DNA from: Faecalicatena contorta
GTDB lineage: Bacteria; Bacillota; Clostridia; Lachnospirales; Lachnospiraceae
DNA length: 64,000 nt
Direction of reading: 5' to 3'
Assembly: GCF_003149105.1 (NCBI RefSeq)
Contig: NZ_QGDS01000011.1
Span: 62,001 to 126,000, forward strand
In this document: positions 1 through 8,538 of the stretch, piece after piece
Numbering within the stretch: position 1 is the first letter of the stretch
Layout: the number at the start of each line of letters is the position of its first letter
The notes under the pieces: model-generated
Database searches by the model: none
What the model saw: only the letters and a program-made list of their open reading frames with translations
What the model was told of the DNA's origin: nothing
Translations under genes and position numbers: made by a program

Positions 1-96
1 ATCCATAGAACTGCCAGCTTGCAGAAATTCCTGCCGGTACAATCTGATTTGCTCTGCATAAGTCACATCCGGTTTTATTAAATATAATGACTCCAT
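1..96 (-). CDS. GNAT-like acetyltransferase, N-terminal fragment
   Basis: Only the first 32 codons lie in the window; the rest runs off the left edge. An ATG at 96 follows a clear AGGAGG ribosome binding site. The visible protein begins MESLYLIKPDVTYAEQI and continues to an AGSSMD segment, which resembles the start of predicted GCN5-type acetyltransferases of Clostridia. It starts 17 bases after the stop of the HD-GYP gene, so it is probably the last gene of the kinase operon. The family call rests on a short N-terminus and is tentative. Confidence 0.5.
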   Translation of the reverse strand, partial: MESLYLIKPDVTYAEQIRLYRQEFLQAGSSMD

Positions 97-113
97 TCTA
101 CCGACCTCCTATA

Positions 114-1136
114 TCATAAAAAAGAACCCCCAATTCCAAAAAAACACTTTACAATCACAGGATCAAATTTAGTGCCGGTTTCCTCTTCAATAATTTGCAG
201 TGCTTTTTCATGGGTGTAAGCAGATTTGTATACCCGATTGCTGGTTAATGCATCGTATACGTCAACAACTGATACAATCCGTGCCGAAAGAGGAATATCC
301 TTTCCGCCAAGTCCGGCGGGATACCCGGTTCCATCAAAATTTTCATGATGATAATGGCAGATATCCATACAATGCCTGAGATACTGGCTGTCTCCCTCGG
401 CCAAAATCGATTCCGCAATTTTTTTGCCGGCTGTGGTGTGACGCTTCATTATCTCAAACTCATCCGCCGTTAGGCGTCCGGGCTTGAGCAGGATATAATC
501 AGGTATAATAATTTTCCCCACATCGTGCAGTGGAACAGCCTTGACAAGGGCAGATGGATTTTGGTCAATAAGTTCCTGGGCATATTCCGAATGTTCAATC
601 ATATGCTTGATAAGAAGCAAAGTAAGCTCACTTGTCCGTTTAACGTGGCTGCCCGATTCCAGATTACGGTATTCAATAATACTGGCCATTTCCTCAATAA
701 TCCTTCCCTGGATTTGAGACAGTTCCTCTGTCTTTTTTCGAAGCAGCTCCTCAAGGCTGCCGGTGTATATCTTCAGGCGGACCTGATTATCCACTCTGAG
801 CTTAACCACCTGGGGATTAAAGGGCTTTTGAATAAAATCTGCCGCGCCTGCAGCTAACCCGTTTATTTCGGAATTTTCTGCCGTAATAAAAATAACCGGA
901 ATTTCTTTTAAGTAATCCTTCGATTTTAAATATTCAAGCACCTCAAACCCATTCATCTGAGGCATACGAATATCCAGCAGGATTACGTCCGGAAGAAGAC
1001 CTTCCCGGGAAAGCAGGCTGATTGCATCAACTCCGCTCTCCATAATGGTAACGTCGTACTGATCCTTTAGTATTTCCTCCAATATGGCCAGGTTAATATA
1101 TTCATCATCTATAACTAGTACAGATGGTCTTCTCAT
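114..1136 (-). CDS. Response regulator with HD-GYP phosphodiesterase domain
   Basis: 340-residue two-domain protein. Residues 1-120 form a receiver domain (VLVIDDE near residue 6, phospho-acceptor Asp in LLDIRMP near 55, Lys in IQKPF near 105). A coiled linker near 125-150 leads to an HD-GYP domain: LHDVGKI, then HHENFDGTGYP. HD-GYP proteins hydrolyse cyclic di-GMP in the cytoplasm. I chose ATG 1136 because GGGAGG lies eight bases upstream; an upstream TTG at 1151 would sit before the binding site. It follows the hybrid kinase by 30 bases, so the kinase is its probable partner. The substrate is inferred from the family. Confidence 0.9.
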   Translation of the reverse strand: MRRPSVLVIDDEYINLAILEEILKDQYDVTIMESGVDAISLLSREGLLPDVILLDIRMPQMNGFEVLEYLKSKDYLKEIPVIFITAENSEINGLAAGAADFIQKPFNPQVVKLRVDNQVRLKIYTGSLEELLRKKTEELSQIQGRIIEEMASIIEYRNLESGSHVKRTSELTLLLIKHMIEHSEYAQELIDQNPSALVKAVPLHDVGKIIIPDYILLKPGRLTADEFEIMKRHTTAGKKIAESILAEGDSQYLRHCMDICHYHHENFDGTGYPAGLGGKDIPLSARIVSVVDVYDALTSNRVYKSAYTHEKALQIIEEETGTKFDPVIVKCFFGIGGSFL

Positions 1137-1166
1137 AGTTCTTCCTCCCAAGGTTCATTTGTAAAA

Positions 1167-4130
1167 TTAAAACTGATTCATCTGCTGTCTGATAAGCTGG
1201 TTTGTCTTTTCTGCACAGGATATTATATCATCCAGTACGTGTACGTTCTTACCACCCTTAAGTGCCGCATCCAATTCTGTAACCTTCTTGTACAGCATCT
1301 TCAGCGAAAGGTTAGATGATGTCCCTTTTATAGCATGGGCAATTCCTTGTGCCGCAGCGCTATCCCCTTTTGCCAGCGCACATTGCAGCTTATCCAGCCA
1401 TGTATCCTCTAAATATCTGTTAAGCAGCTTCTTATAAAGTGGGGCATTTCCTCTTACACGACCAAGGCCTTCTGTTATATCCAGGTATTCCTCGTTCTCA
1501 TCCTCCACCCGTCCGTTTTCTTCCTGTTCCGTTTGTTTTCCTCCATTGAGATAGACGGACAATTTTTGGAACAAAGTTTCAATATCAATGGGTTTTGCAA
1601 TGTGGTCATTCATACCTGCATCCAGGCATAGCTGAGCATCTTCCTTAAAGGCATTGGCAGTCATAGCTAGAATGGGAATTTGGGCCGCTCTGGGATGAGC
1701 CATCTCGCGTATCATACTTGTAGCCTGGAAGCCATCTACATAAGGCATCTGAATGTCCATTAGAATCAAGTCAAATTGCTCCGGCGAATGGGAAAACATC
1801 TGAATGGCCTCTTCTCCGTCACAGGCACATACAATCTCAATTCCTGTATCCTCTAAAATACCCTGGACGATTTCCCTGTTGATTTCCATATCTTCTGCCA
1901 GTAAGATAGTTTGGCCGCTCCAATCCCGGATCTGTTCACATTCCCCGGCAGATTCTGGGACCAGAGAATTCTTGCAGAGTTTTATAATGGTGTTGTACAG
2001 CGTGCTGGGTATGACCGGTTTCGTCAGATAGTTGGATATTCCATGCTCTTTTGCTTCGTTTTCAATTATATACCAGTCGGACGCCGATATAATAACTACA
2101 GCAATATCCTTTCCATTCATCAACCGGCGTATTTCCGCAATCGTTTTGCCGCAATCTGTATCAGGGAGGCTCCAGTCAATTAACATCATATCATAAGTCT
2201 TTTGGCTGTGAAGGCTGTTTTCTACAGCCTCTATGGCCTCTTTTCCGTTCTCTGCGGTATCCCAGTCCAAGGCAAAGCTCTCCAGGACGCTAGTGAGATG
2301 ATTTCTTGTATCCCTATCATCATCCACGACCAAAAACCTAAGTTTTCTATGTTCAGCCCGGAGACTGGAGACCGAGAACAGCCTTTTGCCCCATTCCACC
2401 TCAATTTCAAAGAAAAAGCTGGAGCCTTGTCCAAGGGTACTTTTCACCCATATGTTTCCGCCCAGCAAGTTAACGATTTTTTTACAAATAGCAAGTCCAA
2501 GACCGGTTCCCCCGTATTCACGGGTAATACCCCCGTCAGCCTGTTCAAAGGCTTGAAAGAGCCTGGTCTGCTGCTCCGGGGCAATACCAATCCCGTTATC
2601 TGAAACCTCAATCCGCAGCCGGGACCGTTTTTTATCCAAAGGCTGTTCGAAAATATGTAAAGCAATCTCTCCTCCGTGAGAGGTGAATTTTATGGCGTTT
2701 GTTAACAAATTAATCATTATCTGAGAAAGACGCAGTTCATCGCTGATCACAGTCCGCGTGAATACACTGGAAAAATCCACAATAAAATTCTGATGCTTTT
2801 CTTCCAGCTTAACCTGAATAATATTAAAGACATACTGCATCATCTGTTCAAAATCAAACTCGTCTTTTACAATTTCCAATTTTCCAGAATCAATCTTGGA
2901 CATATCCAAAACATCATTTATCAGGCTCAGCAGTTGACGGGAAGAATTCTCCACCTTGTCCAGACAATAGTGTATACGGTCGAAACCTTTTGCTTTTTGG
3001 GCAAGCGCCGTCATTCCAATGATTGCGTTCATGGGAGTACGGATTTCATGGCTCATTCGAGAGAGAAATTCTTCCTTGGCGCGCATGCTTGCCATTGCCT
3101 CTTCACGTGCCTCGCTCAAACTCATAAATGCCTCGTTACGGGCAAGAGAGGCTGCAATCACCTCCGCCCCCAGTGCCGTAATCTCCGCCTCATCCCCCGT
3201 AAACAAAGTGTCTCTGATTTGACTGCCAACCCCCATCATGCCCCAGAATTTCCCCTCCAGATAAATCGGCAGGAGCATAATCGTTTTAAATTGTTCCGCT
3301 CCCGGCAGCCTGAAATCGGCAGGAAAATCCCTTGCCAGCATACACAGGCCGGCATCCTGCATTAATTTCTTCTTCCAATCGGGAAGAATGTTATCATAAT
3401 CCAGAAGCTCATTTTTATCTATGCTTTGGGCATCGCCTTCCTCTGCCCATTGGACACGGGAAAAGCAGTACAGCTTTCCGCTCCTGTTAATATTTTTCCA
3501 AATACAAGCGTGATCTGCCTGAATGCTTTCTGCAAGCACCTGCAAGGATTGGCGCAGCACTGTCTCATAGCTTTGATGAACCCCGCCAACGATAATAACA
3601 GCAGCATCAATCGCCGCTCTCAGCAGGCGATTTTGTTCCGCCAGTTTGCTTTCGCTTGTGTTTTGTGTCAGCCGCTTGGCTTCCCTCTCCATGTTGCGGG
3701 CCTTTTCTTCTGCCCATCTCAGACGGCTTAAGTCCAAAGCCAATCCTGCCAGTCCTACAGGGTTACCATCCTCGTCCCGTTCACATACAATCATGTTTTC
3801 GGAGACAGAAGCAATGCTTCCATCTTTTCTGCACATACGGTATTCTAGATGATAGCGGTCGCTCTCGCCGCTCATAACAGCTTCCATACAGCGGCTGACT
3901 CTCTCCCAGTCTTCGGTAAAGGTAAGTATTTTTTTAGTGTCTTCTGTATGGGGAACCTCTCCCGGTTCATAACCTGCCAATTGCGCAATCACACGGTTCA
4001 GGTTGATTTCACCGGTGGAAATATCCATTTTTAGCAGGCCTACGCCTGCATATTCTGCTAATGCCTCAATTTCATCCGCATTGAGGCCTGTCTTATGTTT
4101 TAACAAATCTCCTGATGTATCCGAAGCCAT
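1167..4130 (-). CDS. Hybrid sensor histidine kinase (PAS-GAF-HisKA-HATPase-REC-REC-HPt)
   Basis: 987-residue multidomain kinase with no obvious membrane segment. In order: PAS-like domain (about 20-140), coiled coil, GAF-like domain (about 180-335), dimerisation helix with SHEIRTPMNAIIGM (phospho-His near 361), ATPase with DNGIGI and GGTGLGL, a first receiver (VVDDDRD, LIDWSLP), a second receiver (LAEDMEINRE, LMDIQMP), and a C-terminal HPt domain with AHAIKGTSSN. This is a complete phosphorelay in one chain, likely handing phosphate to the HD-GYP regulator directly downstream. ATG 4130 is used because AGGAG precedes it; the frame stays open to 4196 without a comparable site. Confidence 0.92.
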   Translation of the reverse strand: MASDTSGDLLKHKTGLNADEIEALAEYAGVGLLKMDISTGEINLNRVIAQLAGYEPGEVPHTEDTKKILTFTEDWERVSRCMEAVMSGESDRYHLEYRMCRKDGSIASVSENMIVCERDEDGNPVGLAGLALDLSRLRWAEEKARNMEREAKRLTQNTSESKLAEQNRLLRAAIDAAVIIVGGVHQSYETVLRQSLQVLAESIQADHACIWKNINRSGKLYCFSRVQWAEEGDAQSIDKNELLDYDNILPDWKKKLMQDAGLCMLARDFPADFRLPGAEQFKTIMLLPIYLEGKFWGMMGVGSQIRDTLFTGDEAEITALGAEVIAASLARNEAFMSLSEAREEAMASMRAKEEFLSRMSHEIRTPMNAIIGMTALAQKAKGFDRIHYCLDKVENSSRQLLSLINDVLDMSKIDSGKLEIVKDEFDFEQMMQYVFNIIQVKLEEKHQNFIVDFSSVFTRTVISDELRLSQIMINLLTNAIKFTSHGGEIALHIFEQPLDKKRSRLRIEVSDNGIGIAPEQQTRLFQAFEQADGGITREYGGTGLGLAICKKIVNLLGGNIWVKSTLGQGSSFFFEIEVEWGKRLFSVSSLRAEHRKLRFLVVDDDRDTRNHLTSVLESFALDWDTAENGKEAIEAVENSLHSQKTYDMMLIDWSLPDTDCGKTIAEIRRLMNGKDIAVVIISASDWYIIENEAKEHGISNYLTKPVIPSTLYNTIIKLCKNSLVPESAGECEQIRDWSGQTILLAEDMEINREIVQGILEDTGIEIVCACDGEEAIQMFSHSPEQFDLILMDIQMPYVDGFQATSMIREMAHPRAAQIPILAMTANAFKEDAQLCLDAGMNDHIAKPIDIETLFQKLSVYLNGGKQTEQEENGRVEDENEEYLDITEGLGRVRGNAPLYKKLLNRYLEDTWLDKLQCALAKGDSAAAQGIAHAIKGTSSNLSLKMLYKKVTELDAALKGGKNVHVLDDIISCAEKTNQLIRQQMNQF

Positions 4131-4586
4131 TGAATAATCCTCTCCTTTTATAATCTGCATTTTCTTGGTACATCTTATATCCCGAATAAAAGTCAATATT
4201 TACATAAGTATAACAAAGAATACGGATTAAGGTCTGCATAATATCCAAAAAAGGGATTCTTTGTATTCAATAGTTCCTCGTATCATGCATTTTATTTAAA
4301 AGTGCATCCCATCATTTCACAGCCGACAACAAAAGAGAACAACCATGATAATCTATGATTGTCCTCTATAATCCCAATTCGGGGTTCATTTAAATTTCAA
4401 AGAGATAATTGACTATGATATTATAGATTTAATGGGAAAGAAAGGATTACTGTCACTACCATAATTCCCGAACCATAATCCCTGTATGGTCTGACATATG
4501 CAATGCCTGAGTTATTGTAACCCGGAAATTTCATCTCATATAATCATATTTGATGTTTTTCTTCCCCCACTTCAAAAAATTTATTT
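4131..4586. other. 456-base intergenic region between two minus-strand operons
   Basis: No open frame with a ribosome binding site is apparent here. It holds a candidate extended -10 element for the kinase operon (4207-4215, TGTTATACT on the minus strand, no good -35) and a strong minus-strand terminator hairpin (4331-4367). An AT-rich inverted repeat overlaps the end of the transglycosylase gene. The roughly 200 bases between that stop codon and the terminator are unexplained and may be a long 3' untranslated region. Confidence 0.5.
4331..4367 (-). terminator. Rho-independent terminator of the transglycosylase operon
   Basis: Read on the minus strand, arms 4367-4355 and 4346-4334 form a 13-bp stem with an 8-base loop. 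The two non-Watson-Crick positions become G-U pairs only on this strand, which fixes the direction. A run of four U residues follows. It lies about 220 bases beyond the stop codon at 4587. Confidence 0.7.
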
Positions 4587-5177
4587 TTATGAGGAAAATA
4601 AATTTTTCACTTTGAGAATAAACGCATATACTTTTTGATTGGCTGATATTCGTTTTACATAATCTCTTGTTTCTTGAAACGGAATATACTTAAGTGTTTT
4701 TCCGTCATCGCTGTACTCAGAATTGTCCAGCCAGCTTGTTACGTTTCCGCTTCCGGCATTATAGGCACTTAAAGCCACCTCCACGCTGTCATATTGTTTT
4801 ATCAGTCTATCCAGGTAATAGCAGCCTAAACGGATATTAATTTCCGGATCAAAAATCTGACCGTATTGAAAGTTTTCCAATTCACTTTCCTGCGCAAGCC
4901 AGTATGCAGTATGTTCCGTAATCTGCATTAGCCCAGAAGCCCCCTTGTTAGAAACAGTCTCTTCTTTGAATTTACTTTCTGCATGTATCACTGCACAAAC
5001 GAACTCCGAAGTAAAGCCATATTCCCTGGAGTATTTATTAATAATGTCCATATATTGTACGGGATAATATTGATTAACTCCAACATAAACCAGTAATCCT
5101 ATTAGTACGGTTAAACATATGAACCAGCTTATAATTTTCTGTAATTTTCTTCTTCGGCACATATCTTTTTCACCCAT
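4587..5177 (-). CDS. Membrane-anchored lytic transglycosylase (SLT family)
   Basis: 196 residues. A basic N-terminus and one transmembrane helix (about 15-34) anchor a periplasm-facing SLT domain. The motif AVIHAESKFKEE gives the catalytic Glu at residue 67, followed by SNKGASGLMQI and ALSAYNAGSGNV, both diagnostic of the goose-lysozyme-like SLT fold that cleaves peptidoglycan glycan strands. It is the last gene of a five-gene operon beginning at 7854. A second ATG five codons in has a comparable ribosome binding site, so the start could be 5162. An AT-rich inverted repeat (4577-4605) spans the stop codon. Confidence 0.9.
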   Translation of the reverse strand: MGEKDMCRRRKLQKIISWFICLTVLIGLLVYVGVNQYYPVQYMDIINKYSREYGFTSEFVCAVIHAESKFKEETVSNKGASGLMQITEHTAYWLAQESELENFQYGQIFDPEINIRLGCYYLDRLIKQYDSVEVALSAYNAGSGNVTSWLDNSEYSDDGKTLKYIPFQETRDYVKRISANQKVYAFILKVKNLFSS

Positions 5178-5214
5178 CTAACCCTGTCTTCACTTATATC
5201 TTCCGTCCCTATTC

Positions 5215-6003
5215 CTAACTATATTCTTCATCAAACTTTCTTCTGCGGTATTTTAAATTCGTATATTCTGTAACCTGCTTCATATAGATTGCATCATATA
5301 AGCCTCCGACAGCTCCCACAATTGGAATTCCCTGTAAGAACTTCATATAAATCAATTCCTTAGACAATGCATCTGCCGTCTTATGGATTTGATTTTCTCT
5401 CTGGTAATCCTCGGGAAGGCTCTTATTTTTCAGATACTCATTGATTTTCTGATCTATTTTCTTTATCTCATCTCCATAAGATACGGCTCCCTGTATCAGA
5501 AGAAGAATATAGTATTTTTCTTCTTCTGAATCATAACTATATCCATACTGAAGGGCAATTTCATATATATTTTTTAACATCAATCCGGTAAACAAAGGAA
5601 TATCAGGAATTCCAATCCCCAGTATGCCCATACCTACACCTGCACTGCCTGATAAAAGAACATTTTTTGTACTGCTTCTGTTTGCTGCTTTAGAAAAAGC
5701 CTTTAAGTTTTTTTCATTCTGCCTTATCTCAGAAGCATATTGTCGAATCATTGTATCTTCTGTAATTCTTTCACGGTCATATGTTTTTTCAATGACGCCG
5801 GTTCCTTTTTCAAAAATTAATTGAAAGGCTTTTGCAAATGCCATATTCAGAGCAGTCTGCAGTTTCTCCGGTACTTTTCCATCTAGTTTCTGTGTTAAAA
5901 AGGATTCTTTCTTCGCCATACGTTTCTCTAAAAACCGCTTTTCTCTTCTTTCCAGATCTTCCCGCTCCTTTTGAAGCGGCGGCTTTTTCTGAAATGCTCC
6001 CAT
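5215..6003 (-). CDS. EcsC family protein
   Basis: 262 residues matching the EcsC family: charged N-terminal region (1-40), a helical middle, a hydrophobic Gly-rich segment (about 115-145, GVGMGILGIGIPDIPLF) and a second one near 225 (GIPIVGAVGGLYDAIYMKQV). EcsC proteins accompany the EcsAB transporter in Bacillus, but their biochemical role is not settled; here no EcsAB genes are adjacent. ATG 6003 follows GGAAGG. It sits 37 bases upstream of the transglycosylase and 36 bases after the DUF4003 gene, in the same operon. Confidence 0.85.
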   Translation of the reverse strand: MGAFQKKPPLQKEREDLERREKRFLEKRMAKKESFLTQKLDGKVPEKLQTALNMAFAKAFQLIFEKGTGVIEKTYDRERITEDTMIRQYASEIRQNEKNLKAFSKAANRSSTKNVLLSGSAGVGMGILGIGIPDIPLFTGLMLKNIYEIALQYGYSYDSEEEKYYILLLIQGAVSYGDEIKKIDQKINEYLKNKSLPEDYQRENQIHKTADALSKELIYMKFLQGIPIVGAVGGLYDAIYMKQVTEYTNLKYRRRKFDEEYS

Positions 6004-6039
6004 TTTAATCCTTCCTTTCCCGCAGATATACTTTTGATA

Positions 6040-7026
6040 TTAATTTGATGATCCATTTGCTGCTGCTGCACTGCTGGCAGCTATTGCTGCACACATAGCC
6101 GCCTCCTGAGCAATGATTACAGCGATAGTTCCACTTACTGCTGCTGTCTCCATTGTGCCTTCCTTTATATAATCCCTTTGTGCTAATATGCCGGCATACA
6201 TCAGTCTCTGTTTTGCTGTAACTCCTCCTAATAATCCAAGGCCCTTCTGCCCTGACAGCCAGTCATCAATTTCTGCCATCTCCCGGACAATTTCATCCAA
6301 ATCAGCGCCTGTCATAGCCAGAACTCCCAAGGTTGGAAGCTCATAGCCTGTTCCATATTTGTGACCTGATTCCTTGAGCTTATAAAATAGTGCCATGGCT
6401 CTTTCACATTTTTCCTGTGCTGTGCCGCCATATAACGCCAGCACATGACTGAGAGACTGTATTGAATTGGATGAGAAAAAATTTCCTTTTAAAAGCTGAT
6501 AGCAGGATTCCATATCCTCAATCAATTCATCATCTGCCTTTTCAGACAATGCCATTAAAGCGCAGAGGGCACTATCCTCTGCAGTTGTGAGAAATGGATG
6601 TTCTGCCTTCATCAGGTTATAAATCTCCCTGGTTCTTAATGCAATCTGTTTGTACCGGTATGGCTCCGCCATTCGTGCAATAATCATAGCAGCCAGGGGA
6701 AGATAGCTCGAACCCCAAAACTCCTTTTTCAGCAATTCATATACCTCCAGACCCCTATCCAATGTACGCTCTGGATTTCCGCTGACTGCCAGCATAGCTG
6801 CAATGGGAGAGCGTGCGGTGCTTCTGAAACTTGAAAATACACCGACCTTCTCCTTCAAGAGTTCCTTGCATTTTTTTAATTCTGTTTCTTCAACATTCTT
6901 CCCTTTTTCAGAATAAATACCCGCACAGCAAAGATGAATCAATCCTCCGTCCCACGGGAATACAGATTTTGCCTTATTTCGGTTATCAACCAACTGTTGA
7001 CAGCGTTTTCTAGTTAATTCATTCAT
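6040..7026 (-). CDS. DUF4003 family protein
   Basis: 328 residues. The repeated helical pattern, with blocks such as FSSFRSTARSPIAAMLAVSG and YLPLAAMIIARM, and the Ala/Ser-rich C-terminal tail (about 290-328) agree with DUF4003 proteins of Firmicutes. No catalytic motif or signal peptide is visible; the C-terminal hydrophobic stretch could be a membrane segment. ATG 7026 follows GGAGG. Function is unknown; the operon context (YccF, EcsC, transglycosylase) suggests an envelope-related role, which is inference only. Confidence 0.75.
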   Translation of the reverse strand: MNELTRKRCQQLVDNRNKAKSVFPWDGGLIHLCCAGIYSEKGKNVEETELKKCKELLKEKVGVFSSFRSTARSPIAAMLAVSGNPERTLDRGLEVYELLKKEFWGSSYLPLAAMIIARMAEPYRYKQIALRTREIYNLMKAEHPFLTTAEDSALCALMALSEKADDELIEDMESCYQLLKGNFFSSNSIQSLSHVLALYGGTAQEKCERAMALFYKLKESGHKYGTGYELPTLGVLAMTGADLDEIVREMAEIDDWLSGQKGLGLLGGVTAKQRLMYAGILAQRDYIKEGTMETAAVSGTIAVIIAQEAAMCAAIAASSAAAANGSSN

Positions 7027-7044
7027 AAATAACCTCCATTCACA

Positions 7045-7404
7045 TCAATATACAGCGGCTCCAAATGGCATCAATGCCAGTTTCGCAAGTTTAAAATGCT
7101 GCATCCCGAAAGGAATTCCTACAACTGTAATACATAAAATTGAACCAAATATCAAATGTTCCAGTGCCAGAGGCAGCCCTGAAACAATCAGCCATATAAT
7201 ATTCAAAACCAGCGAACCCGCACCGCCTCCATAGGTCACCTCTTTCCCAAACGGGAAAAAGCTCAGTTCAGCAAACTTAAAACATTGCATTCCAACAGGT
7301 ATTCCCACTATAGTAATGCACCACAGGCAGCCTGCCAGACACCAGCTCAATCCGCTGATCACACCGCCAAAAAGAAACCATAAAATATTTCCAAGACATC
7401 CCAT
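7045..7404 (-). CDS. YccF domain inner-membrane protein
   Basis: 119 residues, very hydrophobic, with two copies of the YccF signature: an early WCITIVGIPVGMQCFKFA and a late LCITVVGIPFGMQHFKLA. Each copy ends with a similar LxLMPFG or LSFFPFG motif, so the protein looks like an internal duplication of a two-helix unit. YccF proteins are small integral membrane proteins of unknown function. GAAGGTGAT precedes ATG 7404. It is co-transcribed with the unknown gene upstream (28-base gap) and DUF4003 downstream. Confidence 0.88.
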   Translation of the reverse strand: MGCLGNILWFLFGGVISGLSWCLAGCLWCITIVGIPVGMQCFKFAELSFFPFGKEVTYGGGAGSLVLNIIWLIVSGLPLALEHLIFGSILCITVVGIPFGMQHFKLAKLALMPFGAAVY

Positions 7405-7431
7405 ATTATCACCTTCCGTTATTGTATTTTA

Positions 7432-7854
7432 CTAATAAGAGAAACTTCTTAAATCCGCAAGAATATCTTCCACCTGCCGGATTGCCTTATTCACTTCCTT
7501 CTTCGCGTCTGCTATCTTTGACTGCACCAAATAGTCTGCTACAATTCCATCAAAGAAAAAATCTGCAAACTTAAGAAAATCTCCCACGTTTATCTGAAAA
7601 TCCGCATTCACAGTTACATCTTTAAGTTCTCTCTGAAATACCCTCAAATCATGCTTAGCTGTCTCCATATAAGAAGATGCCCGGTCCATTTTAGAATGCT
7701 TAATCATATCCGTAATCAAACCGCCGCCCAGTAAATCCACAATTCCCCAGGATTTTGCACTACTTAGTTCATCCTGAGCGGTTCTCAGGCTGCTCAGCGC
7801 TCTCTCTCCTGCATAAATTGCTTCATTCACTTCTTCCATCATATTCTGATTCAT
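7432..7854 (-). CDS. Conserved hypothetical protein, first gene of envelope operon
   Basis: 140 residues, not assigned to a named family. It is mostly helical with likely coiled-coil stretches at the N-terminus (EEVNEAIYAGERALSSL) and C-terminus (AKKEVNKAIRQVEDIL), and a Gly-rich turn near residue 45 (GIVDLLGGGLITDMI). There is no signal peptide or clear transmembrane helix, so it is probably cytoplasmic or membrane-associated. GAGGAG precedes ATG 7854. It is the promoter-proximal gene of the operon running to 4587. Confidence 0.75.
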   Translation of the reverse strand: MNQNMMEEVNEAIYAGERALSSLRTAQDELSSAKSWGIVDLLGGGLITDMIKHSKMDRASSYMETAKHDLRVFQRELKDVTVNADFQINVGDFLKFADFFFDGIVADYLVQSKIADAKKEVNKAIRQVEDILADLRSFSY

Positions 7855-7938
7855 AATAACTCCTCTCTTTCCTTGAACGCAAGTTTATTATCTTTTTTAT
7901 TCAAATTACACACTCTATAAAAAACTTTCTCTTTTGTT

Positions 7939-7967
7939 ATTATAACAACATATTTGCTTAAAGCAAA
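7939..7967 (-). promoter_or_regulatory. Promoter of the envelope operon with palindromic operator
   Basis: On the minus strand TTGCTT (7961-7966) and TATAAT (7939-7944) are 16 bases apart, and the -10 is extended (TGT before TATAAT). A perfect 15-base palindrome, TTTGCTTAAAGCAAA (7953-7967), covers the -35 box. This placement is typical for a repressor site. The start codon is 85 bases downstream. Confidence 0.65.
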
Positions 7968-7971
7968 CCAG

Positions 7972-8035
7972 TATACTTAATTCAGAAAATGAAAACCATA
8001 TACTTATTGAATTTCTAACGTTCAACTTAAGTATA
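7972..8035. repeat. Three TATACTTA boxes upstream of the cupin gene
   Basis: TATACTTAA (7972-7980), TATACTTAT (7999-8007) and the inverted copy TTAAGTATA (8027-8035) are spaced 27 and 28 bases apart. The last two frame a larger imperfect dyad containing TTGAA and TTCAA. They lie in the divergent region between the envelope operon and the cupin gene and look like binding sites for one regulator. Confidence 0.5.
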
Positions 8036-8067
8036 AAAAACATATTCATAAGAAAGGAGCTTTTAAA

Positions 8068-8409
8068 ATGACATATATCAAAAACATGAATCATGAGGAA
8101 CAATTGAATTTGGCAGATCAGGTTACTGTCCAGCCAGGGCAGGTTGTCAGTAAAACACTTGCTCAGAATAAACACGTAAGTATTACTCTTTTTGCCTTTT
8201 CCAAGGGTGAGGAAATTGGAACCCACGATTCTAAAGGTGACGCAATGGTACTGGTGCTGGATGGTACCGGCCAGTTTACAGTAGATGGTACTGAATATAT
8301 ACTTACTGCCGGGGAAACCCTGATCATGCCCGCTGACAAACCCCACTCGGTATTTGCAAAAGAAGACTTTAAAATGTTACTTACTGTAGTTTTCCCATCA
8401 GAGAAATAG
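8068..8409 (+). CDS. Small single-domain cupin protein
   Basis: 113 residues forming one cupin barrel. Motif 1 is degenerate: EEIGTHDSKGDAMVLVLDG keeps one His and an Asp but not the usual HxH pair. Motif 2 is intact in outline (ETLIMPADKPHSVFA). The Lachnospiraceae have many such free-standing cupins of unknown substrate. AAAGGAG precedes ATG 8068. It is one of the few plus-strand genes and is divergent from the envelope operon. A longer minus-strand open frame over the same bases lacks coding character and is rejected. Confidence 0.85.
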   Translation: MTYIKNMNHEEQLNLADQVTVQPGQVVSKTLAQNKHVSITLFAFSKGEEIGTHDSKGDAMVLVLDGTGQFTVDGTEYILTAGETLIMPADKPHSVFAKEDFKMLLTVVFPSEK

Positions 8410-8464
8410 TGACTCCTCAGATCTCTTTGTTTATATATACTCGATGAATCTAAACATGTCAAGA

Positions 8465-8538
8465 GGCTGTTGCAAAACCATTGCCTCTCAGAAGGCATAT
8501 ACTAAATTTCTGCAAACGTTCCAGTGGCTGTTGCAAAA
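8465..8538 (+). repeat. 13-base direct repeat GGCTGTTGCAAAA
   Basis: Identical copies at 8465-8477 and 8526-8538, 61 bases apart, lie between the cupin gene and the methyltransferase operon terminator. The first copy sits in a small hairpin (AGAGGC pairing with GCCTCT). The motif resembles terminal repeats of some Firmicutes insertion sequences, but no transposase is present. Confidence 0.4.

Noticed and set aside
4577-4605. AT-only 11-bp inverted repeat at the end of the transglycosylase gene
   Set aside because: It overlaps the last codons and has no GC pairs in the stem, so it would be a poor terminator; the hairpin at 4331-4367 is stronger. Could still act as an mRNA end.
7915-8346. Long minus-strand open frame opposite the cupin gene
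   Set aside because: It lacks a ribosome binding site, its composition is Phe/Cys/Leu-rich as expected for antisense DNA, and the plus-strand cupin frame has a clear start and family match.
8511-8521. GCAAACGTTCC as another LacI site
   Set aside because: Only half of the palindrome matches and there is no promoter or gene start at the right distance.
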